From: Acidobacteriota bacterium
GTDB lineage: Bacteria; Acidobacteriota; Terriglobia; Terriglobales; Acidobacteriaceae
Assembly: GCA_021810175.1 (NCBI GenBank)
Contig: JAJZJJ010000225.1
Location: 1-5,868 of the forward strand
Direction of reading: 5' to 3'
Length of the DNA stretch: 5,868 nt
Shown here: positions 1 through 5,712 of the stretch, piece after piece
How positions within the stretch are numbered: the stretch's first letter is position 1
How the letters are laid out: the number at the start of each line of letters is the position of its first letter
The notes under the pieces: generated by a model
What the model was told of the DNA's origin: nothing
Databases searched by the model: none
What the model saw: the letters and a program-made list of their open reading frames with translations, nothing else
Program-made: the position numbers and the translations under genes

Positions 1-13
1 TTGTCAGCAGTCT

Positions 14-38
14 GAAGCGGCCTAAGCGGCCGCTTTTT
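14..38 (+). terminator. Rho-independent terminator, rightward
   Basis: A perfect 8-bp GC-rich stem is formed by AAGCGGCC (15-22) and GGCCGCTT (28-35), with a 5-base loop TAAGC. A G-U pair can add a ninth step. A run of five T ends the structure (34-38). The T-run is on the plus strand only; the minus strand has no T-run after the stem, so the signal is rightward. It probably terminates a gene that ends at or just left of position 1. The stem also contains two tandem copies of AAGCGGCC and a GCGGCCGC palindrome at 26-33. Confidence 0.75.
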
Positions 39-100
39 GGGGTGTCTCTAAGTTCAAGATAGCAATTTCAGCCCTAATTCCCGGCGGGACTGGCCGTCGA

Positions 101-127
101 GGCGTTCGCGTGCTTCGCACGCCTTTT
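101..127 (+). terminator. Second possible rightward terminator hairpin
   Basis: A 6-bp stem GCGTGC (108-113) and GCACGC (117-122) encloses the loop TTC and is followed by CTTTT (123-127). An alternative pairing of GGCGT (101-105) with ACGCC (119-123) competes with it. The T-tract is short, so this could be a back-up to the terminator at 14-38 or simply an inverted repeat. It does not point the right way to terminate the minus-strand GH31 gene. Confidence 0.4.
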
Positions 128-231
128 CCCTACCCTTACTTTCAGGATACCAATCCGAGGGTTAATTGCCGGCGAAATGGGTGTTCAGCGTGCTGGCTAC
201 GGTCATCCTGTGGTGGATGCCAGGGTTGCGG

Positions 232-2664
232 TTATTTCCCGATGACGGTGACGAGCTGGGATTCGGGGATGGTCCAGTCCTTCGTTCCGCCCCAGGTGAA
301 CTTATGCGTGGCCTCGTCCCAGTTGAGGTGGGTGAGGTGGTAGTCGCCTTTCTCGTAGTCGTAGTTGATGCCGTTGTCGTTGTAGACGGTGAAGTGGGCG
401 TCGGCCCCGGCGAAGACCTCGACCTTGGCAAGCTGCTGGGGCGTGGCGGTGGAGAGGATGGTGGTGCCGATGGGCAGGATGGATCCCGCGCGGACAAAGA
501 GCGGGATGGTCTGGATGGGCGCGGCGACGGTGATGGTCTGGCCGCCGTGGAAGAACTGGTGGGTCCAGTAGTTGTACCAGTCGGCCCCTGCGGGCAGGTA
601 GACCTTGCGGGTGGTCATCCCTTGCTTGTAGACGGGCGCGACGAGGAGGTCGGGGCCGAACATGTATTCGTAGCGCTGTTTGGCGGCCCTGGGGTCGTGG
701 GGGAAGTCCATGAAGAGGGCACGCATGAAGGGCGCGCCGGTCTGGTGGGTGAACCAGCCCAGTGAGTAGATGTAGGGCATGAGCGAGTAGCGCAGGCGCA
801 GGTATTTTTCCAGAATGGGCGTGGCCTCGGTGCCGTAGGACCAGACGGTGTTGTGCTCGCGGCTGCCATGAGTGCGGAAGGTGGGCTCGAAGACGCCGTA
901 CTCGAACCAGCGGACGTAGAGCTCGGGATAGTCCGTGTCTCCGCGAAGGTTATTGAGAGACCCGGCGGGGCTGATGAGCTCAGGGCGCGAGGGCGGGCGC
1001 ATGGCGGGCAGGGATTGCCAGCCGCCGATGTCGTTGCCCCAGTAAGGAATGCCGGAGGCGGTGACGTCGAGGCCGGTGGGAATCTGGCGGCGGAGCGTGT
1101 CCCAGGTGGGGTAAATGTCCGATGACCAGATGGTGGCGCCGTTGTGCTGCGTGCCAAGGTAAGCATCGCGGGCGAGGATAAGCGCGCGGCGATGGGTGTC
1201 TTTGCGGAAGCCGTCGTAGAAGGCTTTGGTTTCAAAGTACGGGTAGACGTTGAAGTATTGGGTTCCGGGGCCGATGTGGAAATAGCTGCCATTGGGGGGC
1301 AAGTCGGGTTCGGTTTCGTCGGCCCAGAAGGCGTCAAAGCCTTTCTTGTAGAAGTTCTGGTAGACGACGTTCCAGAACCACTTGGCGGCGGCGGGGTTGG
1401 TGACGTCAATGTCGGATCCGGCGAGGTCGTAGGGCAGGCCGTTGGTAGGCTTACCGTCGGCGAGGTGCTCGAACCAGCCGTGGCTGAGGATGTAGTGGTA
1501 GAAGCGGTCTGAGGGCACGAAGCGCGGCCAGATGCTGATCATGGTCTGGAAGCCCATGGAGTGAAGCTTCTGATTCATGGCGACGGGGTCTGGCCAGTAC
1601 TTGGGGTTCATGTCCATCTGGCCCATGTTGGTGTAGTAGAACCAGTCAACAACCATGATGTCCGCGGGCAGGTTGCGCTTGCGGTAGCCTTCGGCGGCGG
1701 CGAGAAGCTGCTGCTGGCTCCAGTAGCGGTTTTTGGACTGGAGGAATCCGTAGGCGGCCTTGGGCAGCATGGGCACGGAACCGGTGAGCTTGTCGTAGCC
1801 CTCATAGAACTGGTTGTAGGTTTTGCCTTCGACGACGAAGAAGGAGACGCGGGTGCCGACCTGCGAGGTGAATTTGAGCTGGTTGTTGAAGCCCGGGGCG
1901 ACGGTGGTTTTGGAGGGGTTGTCCCAGAGCAGGGCGTAGTGCTGGTTGGTGACCAGGAAGGGTACGCAGAAGGTGGGCGAGGCGACGGCGTTGTAATCGT
2001 TCCAGCAGTTCACCTGGTGGTAAAGGTGATCGAGGTAGCCTTCCTGGTTCTGGCCAAGGCCGTAGTAGTGGGCGCCCTGCGGCGAAAAGAAGGTGGCCCC
2101 GACCTGGTAGAAGGGGTCGTCACCGGGACGGCGGTCGTAGAGGATGTTGTAGTTGCCATCCTTGTGGTTGGGGACGGACATCTGCCAGCCTTCGAGGTGG
2201 AGGAGGGTTTTGCCGTCGGGCGTGGCGAAGGTGATGCTGGCGCCGGGGGTGGAGCCGCGGAAGTACTTGCCGGAGTCCCACTCGTGCGGATAGGGGTGGT
2301 AGGGCACGGGATGGATGGGATCGTGGACGGTGATCACCAGATCTTTGGACCGGTAGATTTCACCGGCCTCATTGCGCTCGTAGGTCCAGCCGGAAGCGTC
2401 GGGCTTGCCGGTGATGCCGGGGCCGGGGGCCTTGAGGGCCTGATTTTTGAGCAGGCTGAGCGTGACGCGCATAATGTTGGGCGCGTAAGGCGTGAGCACA
2501 ATGGTGCTGTTGCCGTGGGGAATGACGGCATGGGCAAGATTCTGCTGGGGGCTTTGGAGCGGAACCCGCGGCTGGCGGGTGTGATTCTGGGCGCGCAGAG
2601 CGGGGGTGAAAGCGACGAGGGCGGCGAGGAGAAATCCGGGCAAAGAGAGACGATGGTGACGCAT
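232..2664 (-). CDS. Exported glycoside hydrolase family 31 (alpha-xylosidase/alpha-glucosidase-like)
   Basis: An 810-residue retaining alpha-glycosidase that would release terminal alpha-xylosyl or alpha-glucosyl residues from oligosaccharides in the periplasm or outside the cell. Residues 1-25 are a Sec signal peptide (basic MRHHR, hydrophobic core, cleavage near ALRA-Q). An N-terminal beta-sandwich covers about 40-300, the (beta/alpha)8 barrel about 300-640, and the C-terminal beta domains follow, the last resembling DUF5110 (about 725-785). Catalytic signatures are intact: nucleophile D449 in FWADETEPD, acid/base D516 in IWSSD, sugar-binding D340-W341, W379 in SIWP, and R597/H599 in FRTHG. 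FMFGPDLLVAPV-type conservation is seen at about 668-678. The SIWP and ADETEPD motifs resemble bacterial alpha-xylosidases, but substrate cannot be fixed from sequence. No PA14 insert is evident. Its only two cysteines, C220 and C233, could form a disulfide after export. ATG start; GGAGG lies 13 bases upstream, rather far. No other start fits the signal peptide. Family is very sure; substrate is not. Confidence 0.95.
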   Translation of the reverse strand: MRHHRLSLPGFLLAALVAFTPALRAQNHTRQPRVPLQSPQQNLAHAVIPHGNSTIVLTPYAPNIMRVTLSLLKNQALKAPGPGITGKPDASGWTYERNEAGEIYRSKDLVITVHDPIHPVPYHPYPHEWDSGKYFRGSTPGASITFATPDGKTLLHLEGWQMSVPNHKDGNYNILYDRRPGDDPFYQVGATFFSPQGAHYYGLGQNQEGYLDHLYHQVNCWNDYNAVASPTFCVPFLVTNQHYALLWDNPSKTTVAPGFNNQLKFTSQVGTRVSFFVVEGKTYNQFYEGYDKLTGSVPMLPKAAYGFLQSKNRYWSQQQLLAAAEGYRKRNLPADIMVVDWFYYTNMGQMDMNPKYWPDPVAMNQKLHSMGFQTMISIWPRFVPSDRFYHYILSHGWFEHLADGKPTNGLPYDLAGSDIDVTNPAAAKWFWNVVYQNFYKKGFDAFWADETEPDLPPNGSYFHIGPGTQYFNVYPYFETKAFYDGFRKDTHRRALILARDAYLGTQHNGATIWSSDIYPTWDTLRRQIPTGLDVTASGIPYWGNDIGGWQSLPAMRPPSRPELISPAGSLNNLRGDTDYPELYVRWFEYGVFEPTFRTHGSREHNTVWSYGTEATPILEKYLRLRYSLMPYIYSLGWFTHQTGAPFMRALFMDFPHDPRAAKQRYEYMFGPDLLVAPVYKQGMTTRKVYLPAGADWYNYWTHQFFHGGQTITVAAPIQTIPLFVRAGSILPIGTTILSTATPQQLAKVEVFAGADAHFTVYNDNGINYDYEKGDYHLTHLNWDEATHKFTWGGTKDWTIPESQLVTVIGK

Positions 2665-2754
2665 CGCGATGAGCTGGCCTCCGCTAAGAAATCGTTTTAG
2701 CAGCGGGAACAGTCTAATTGGGGCAAGGTGCGACGCGCCAGATGCGGATGGAGA
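2665..2754 (-). promoter_or_regulatory. Leader of the GH31 gene, with ribosome binding site and small inverted repeat
   Basis: These 90 bases separate the kinase stop from the GH31 start. On the minus strand a GGAGG (2682-2678) is 13 bases before the ATG, longer than usual spacing. Directly next to it is a 5-bp inverted repeat, GCTAA and TTAGC (2683-2687 and 2697-2701, 9-base loop), without a following T-run. I see no convincing promoter; a TAAAAC box exists near 2694-2699 but lacks a well-spaced -35. The GH31 gene may therefore depend on read-through from the kinase gene, or on a promoter I cannot recognise. Confidence 0.4.
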
Positions 2755-3780
2755 TCAGCCGTCGTTGCCCGTGCGGCGGACCGATGGAATGCGGCTTCCA
2801 CGGGAGGAACCGCCCGAGCGCGGAACAAGTACCGGCCCGGAGCCGGGGGTGGTTTCGGAACGGGCACCCGCTTCGGTCCGGAGGGGCAGACAGAGCGTCG
2901 AAACGGTGCCGTGGCGGGTTTCGCCGAGAGGCTCAGAGATGTGAATCGAGCGCATATCGAGCTGGCCGCCGTAACGCTCGAGGATGGAACGAGTGACCCA
3001 GAGTCCGAGGCCGGTGCCATCCTGGCCTTTGGTGGTGAAGAATGGCTCGCCAAGGCGGCTGCGGACCTCCGGCGGAATGCCGGTGCCGTTGTCGGCAATG
3101 GTGATGCGGACAGCCGGCGCGCCGTGTGCGGCAAAGGCGGGACGCACGCGCAGGGTGACAGCGCCACGCGGGGCGCAGGCTTCGATGGCGTTGACGATGA
3201 GGTTGGCGAGTACCTGCCGCATTTCGCCCGGGAAGACCTCGATCGGCTCGGTTGGGGTGTAGCGCTGCACGATGCGGAGCTGTTTCTCGTTGATGCGGCG
3301 GCGATACAAGATGAGCACCTCTTCCAGCAGGCCGGGCACGGAAACCTCCAGCGGCTCGCTGGTTTCGCGGGCGAAATGAAGGGTCTGTTTGCTGATGGCG
3401 ACGACGCGTTCCATCTCGCGCTCGGCCAGTTCCAGATAGCCGAGAACGGCCGGAGAAAGTCCGGGTTCAGAGCGGATGAGGTAGAGCAGATTGGTGATGG
3501 ACTCGAGTGGATTGTTGACCTCATGGGCAATAGAGGCGGCCATGCGTCCAAGGTGGATGAGCTTCTGACTGGCGCGCAGACTTTCGAGCGCGCGATCGGC
3601 GACAGGGAGGTCAGGGGAATTCACGGGGTCCTGCAAAGATTTGTTCGATTGGGAAGCTTGCGACATGAGGTATGAACCGGAGTTGTGCTGCATGGACTGT
3701 TCCGGCCGAGCGGATGGCTTGCGTCGGTGGTCAATGGTGCAGACCGTTCCGGTGCTCCTGGAATTCTCATCGACTTTCAT
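2755..3780 (-). CDS. Sensor histidine kinase, NtrB-like, no recognisable sensor domain
   Basis: A 341-residue soluble histidine kinase that would autophosphorylate and pass phosphate to a response regulator not present in this window. The HisKA dimerisation helix runs from about 64 to 140 with phospho-acceptor H86 in IAHEVNNPLE. The HATPase domain (about 180-300) has its N-box at NLIVNAIEA (N197), G1 at DNGTGIP (230-236), F-box at EPFFTTK and G2 at GTGLGL (255-260), so it looks catalytically complete. The roughly 60 residues before the helix are polar, with no PAS, GAF or membrane segment. After residue 300 there is a 40-residue tail rich in G, S, P and R with no family match I know. The start at 3780 has GGAG only 4 bases upstream and is the first start after an in-frame TAG; internal ATGs at residues 30 and 39 are alternatives with weaker ribosome sites, and a start at M39 would leave about 25 residues before the helix. 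It probably shares a transcript with the GH31 gene downstream. Confidence 0.9.
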   Translation of the reverse strand: MKVDENSRSTGTVCTIDHRRKPSARPEQSMQHNSGSYLMSQASQSNKSLQDPVNSPDLPVADRALESLRASQKLIHLGRMAASIAHEVNNPLESITNLLYLIRSEPGLSPAVLGYLELAEREMERVVAISKQTLHFARETSEPLEVSVPGLLEEVLILYRRRINEKQLRIVQRYTPTEPIEVFPGEMRQVLANLIVNAIEACAPRGAVTLRVRPAFAAHGAPAVRITIADNGTGIPPEVRSRLGEPFFTTKGQDGTGLGLWVTRSILERYGGQLDMRSIHISEPLGETRHGTVSTLCLPLRTEAGARSETTPGSGPVLVPRSGGSSRGSRIPSVRRTGNDG

Positions 3781-3877
3781 GGCGCTCCACTTTCGGTTGC
3801 GGCATGTTTCCCGCTCGCGATCGTTCCTCCAAGGGCCGAAATGTTGCCTCGATCGGGAAATGCCGGTGAACTACACC

Positions 3878-3906
3878 AACATATTGTTCGATGAGAACAC
3901 TCCCAA
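3878..3906 (-). promoter_or_regulatory. Candidate promoter of the kinase gene
   Basis: On the minus strand TTGGGA (3906-3901) and TATGTT (3883-3878) are separated by exactly 17 bases. Each box matches four of six positions of the sigma-70 consensus. It would give a 5' leader of about 90 bases before the start at 3780. The match is moderate and such pairs occur by chance, so this is only a candidate. Confidence 0.3.
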
Positions 3907-3950
3907 GAGCTGTTGCTTGCCCAGAATGATACGGGGTGAGGCTCTGGATA

Positions 3951-3990
3951 CCGGAAAGTGCCGAAAAGGAGGAATTTGCCGTTCCGGAAA
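3951..3990. repeat. Paired CCGGAAA direct repeat in the divergent region
   Basis: CCGGAAA occurs at 3951-3957 and again at 3984-3990, a 33-base period, close to three helical turns. The second copy is part of the palindrome TTCCGGAA (3982-3989). The spacing would place both copies on the same face of the DNA, as expected for a regulator site just upstream of the candidate TolC-family promoter. No known regulator is recognised and the repeat is short enough to be chance. Confidence 0.35.
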
Positions 3991-4005
3991 TCTGGTTGGC
4001 GCATT

Positions 4006-4037
4006 TTGGCAACTTGTAACGCGGTAGCCTATCTAAT
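4006..4037 (+). promoter_or_regulatory. Candidate promoter of the TolC-family gene
   Basis: TTGGCA (4006-4011, five of six to the -35 consensus) is followed by TCTAAT (4032-4037, five of six to the -10 consensus), but the spacer is 20 bases, longer than ideal. An alternative -10, TATCTA at 4030-4035, gives an 18-base spacer with a poorer match. Either would start transcription about 40 bases before the TTG start. Confidence 0.4.
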
Positions 4038-4073
4038 AGAGCGACGTTCGATTGCATTCTTTGTGTTGAGGCC

Positions 4074-4084
4074 GGGGAGTTTTG
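4074..4084 (+). promoter_or_regulatory. Ribosome binding site and TTG start of the TolC-family gene
   Basis: GGGGAG (4074-4079) lies only two bases before TTG (4082-4084). This is short spacing, but an in-frame TGA at 4067-4069 excludes any start further upstream. The next in-frame start, ATG at 4106, would remove the basic KRRRWKW stretch that makes a proper signal-peptide n-region, so TTG is preferred. For the ATG at 4106 only GAGAAGG, 12 bases away, could serve as a ribosome site. Confidence 0.5.
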
Positions 4085-5578
4085 AAGAGAAGGCGTTGGA
4101 AATGGATGGCTGCGACGCTGTTGGCGGGCACGGTATCGGTAGCGTGCGCGCAGACGATGGGCAGCAACCAACTGGTGAATGCGCCGGGCTATGAGCTGGA
4201 GACTTCGACGCAGAATCCGTACCTGGGCAGCGTAGAGGCGAAGCCCAACAGCCAAACGACGATGTACCTGACGCTGAACGACGCGATCCGGCTGGGCGTC
4301 CAGAATAATCTTGGGCTGAAACTGGCCGAGGCTCAGCGGAAGTCGATGCAGGCCCAGCGGCTGCGGGTGATCAACTATCTCACGCCGAATGTCTCGCTGC
4401 ATGCAGAGACAGGCATCCACCAGTACGACCTTGCGGCGGAGGGTTTTCATCCCTCCTCGCTGGCCGGCCTTGCGAAGCTGGCGCCGCCGGGGACCCACTT
4501 CGTTCTGCCGGCGGTGACCAAGGCCGATGTCACGAATGCGCAGTTCAACATGTCGCAGGAGCTTTTCAGCTGGGCGGGCTGGGATGCGTTGTTTGCCGTG
4601 CATGACGAAATCAAGGCCGTGAACTCACAAACCGCTTCCAGCGCCGGGGATGTGATTCTGGAGGTTGGAAACCTGTATCTTCAGGCGCTAGCTGCCGGTA
4701 CGCAGGTGGGCATGGCCAAATCCCTGCTGCGGAGCGACAGGACCGCGCTCGTGCAGGCCCGGGAGGCGCATGCCGCCGGAACGGTGGCAGGGATCACTGT
4801 GCTGCGCGCGCAGGTGGCGTACCAGTCGCAGCGGCATGCCGTGCTGCAGGCGAAAAACAACTTTGAAAAGGCGAAGATCTCGCTGAACCGCGCGATCGGG
4901 CTGGCCCCCGAGCAGAAGATCCGGCTCACGCAGGCGGCGCCTTACGCCGATCTGACGGTGCCGTCCCTTGAGGCGGCGCTGCAGGAAGCCTACACGCACC
5001 GGCACGACTACCGGACGCTGAAGAACGAGATTCGCGCTGCCGTGATGGAAGAGCGCGCGGAAGCAGGCCAGCGGCTGCCAAGCCTGGTCTTCCACGGCAA
5101 CTGGGGCGTCACGGGCGTTTCCGGCGGGCTGTTCCATGACACCTGGATGGCAGAGGGCACCGTCGAAATTCCCATCTTCGATGAGGCGAAGTTCCGCGGA
5201 GATCACGACGTGGCGCAGGCGCAGGTGAACGAACTGCGCAGCGAATTTGCGGACCTGAAGCAGAAGATCGACCAGGAACTGCGCGACAGCATCCTTGACG
5301 TGAACACAGCCACGCAACTACTCAAGGTGGCGAAGAGCAATCTTGCGCTGGCAAACGAGGAGCTGACCGAGACCAACGAGCGATTTGCCGCCGGGGTGGA
5401 TACCAATCTGCCCGTGGTGGAAGCCCAGGCGACGGTAGCCGAGGCGCAGGCGCGCTATGTGCAGACGCTGCTCCAATACAACGAGGCCAAGCTGGGACTC
5501 GCCGATCATCTGGGCATCATTGACGTGGCCTTCCACGGGGTTCTGAGCCCGAAGATCATTAAAGAACTGACGGAGTGA
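4082..5578 (+). CDS. TolC-family outer-membrane efflux channel protein
   Basis: A 498-residue protein of the TolC/OEP family, whose trimers form an outer-membrane beta-barrel continued by a periplasmic alpha-helical tunnel, for drug efflux or type I secretion. Residues 1-24 form a signal peptide: basic KRRRWKW, hydrophobic core, then VACAQ. Two family repeats are visible. The first opens at LTLNDAIRLGVQNNLGLKL (64-82), a classic TolC start. The second half ends with RFAAGVDTNLPVVEAQ (434-449) and a long helix to LGLADHLG (471-478), matching the usual AGV.T.L.V..A motif. Long helices rich in Ala, Gln and Leu run at 185-275 and 375-475. Its only cysteine is C22; it sits at a marginal lipobox, so both signal peptidase I cleavage and lipid anchoring are possible. 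Length is normal for the family. No membrane-fusion or RND/ABC partner is in the window, so transported substrate is unknown. Transcribed away from the kinase gene. Confidence 0.93.
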   Translation: MKRRRWKWMAATLLAGTVSVACAQTMGSNQLVNAPGYELETSTQNPYLGSVEAKPNSQTTMYLTLNDAIRLGVQNNLGLKLAEAQRKSMQAQRLRVINYLTPNVSLHAETGIHQYDLAAEGFHPSSLAGLAKLAPPGTHFVLPAVTKADVTNAQFNMSQELFSWAGWDALFAVHDEIKAVNSQTASSAGDVILEVGNLYLQALAAGTQVGMAKSLLRSDRTALVQAREAHAAGTVAGITVLRAQVAYQSQRHAVLQAKNNFEKAKISLNRAIGLAPEQKIRLTQAAPYADLTVPSLEAALQEAYTHRHDYRTLKNEIRAAVMEERAEAGQRLPSLVFHGNWGVTGVSGGLFHDTWMAEGTVEIPIFDEAKFRGDHDVAQAQVNELRSEFADLKQKIDQELRDSILDVNTATQLLKVAKSNLALANEELTETNERFAAGVDTNLPVVEAQATVAEAQARYVQTLLQYNEAKLGLADHLGIIDVAFHGVLSPKIIKELTE

Positions 5579-5655
5579 GGCTCGCCGCGGGCGTGCGACC
5601 TATTCTCGGAAGTCATATTTGTGATGTCCAAAGTTACCAATAAAACCATTACTAA

Positions 5656-5675
5656 ATGGGCGAGTTTGCGCCCAT
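5656..5675 (+). terminator. Perfect hairpin downstream of the TolC-family gene
   Basis: ATGGGCG (5656-5662) and CGCCCAT (5669-5675) form a perfect 7-bp stem with a 6-base loop AGTTTG, 77 bases after the TGA stop. It lacks a following T-run (ACAACCTCTT instead), so it is a poor intrinsic terminator; it may be an RNA-end-stabilising stem, a protein-binding palindrome, or a terminator that needs Rho. No second copy is seen in the window. Confidence 0.4.
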
Positions 5676-5696
5676 ACAACCTCTTACCAGCGTGGG

Positions 5697-5712
5697 TTTC
5701 CGCCTTTCCGCC
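5697..5712. repeat. Tandem repeat of TTTCCGCC
   Basis: Two perfect adjacent copies of TTTCCGCC (5697-5704 and 5705-5712) lie in the non-coding region. Such short tandem duplications commonly arise by replication slippage. No function is evident. Confidence 0.5.

Larger units (their letters stand above)
1..231. other. Non-coding region left of the GH31 gene
   Basis: No credible coding sequence is seen here. Reading frames through it are short and show no family resemblance. The region holds a clear rightward terminator hairpin and a second weaker one, both described separately. A 5-bp inverted repeat (CATCC/GGATG, about 205-218) lies just past the GH31 stop but has no T-tract on the minus strand, so I see no convincing intrinsic terminator for the GH31 gene itself. 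The likely picture is a convergent junction between a rightward gene ending left of the window and the leftward GH31 gene. Confidence 0.6.
3781..4081. promoter_or_regulatory. Divergent intergenic region between kinase and TolC-family genes
   Basis: About 300 bases separate the starts of the two divergent genes. The right half is more AT-rich than the coding sequence on either side. It contains a candidate leftward promoter for the kinase, a candidate rightward promoter for the TolC-family gene, two direct copies of CCGGAAA, a TTCCGGAA palindrome (3982-3989) and two TTGGC boxes 10 bases apart (3996-4000 and 4006-4010). A strong Shine-Dalgarno-like AAGGAGG at 3966-3972 is not followed by a convincing gene. 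Shared regulation of both sides is possible but is inference. Confidence 0.5.

Noticed and set aside
1..25. Tail end of a coding sequence at the left edge
   Set aside because: Stops occur in two frames within 25 bases, but too little sequence is present to identify a protein; the terminator at 14-38 only suggests that a gene ends nearby.
1561..2700. Long plus-strand open frame (379 codons) opposite the GH31 gene
   Set aside because: It is an antisense shadow in GC-rich coding sequence; the translation is Val/Gly-rich, without domains, while the minus-strand frame carries a complete GH31 enzyme.
2728..3675. Plus-strand open frame (315 codons) opposite the kinase gene
   Set aside because: Antisense shadow with no family features; the minus-strand frame has all histidine-kinase boxes.
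3996..4010. Possible sigma-54 promoter (TTGGC boxes)
   Set aside because: The GG and GC elements are separated by 9 bases instead of the strict 10, and the second box is TTGGC rather than TTGC, so the -24/-12 pattern is not met.
3767..4603. Minus-strand open frame (278 codons) across the divergent region and the start of the TolC-family gene
   Set aside because: Arg/Gln-rich composition without domains, antisense to the well-supported TolC-family gene. Only its last 12 codons are noted as a possible leader.
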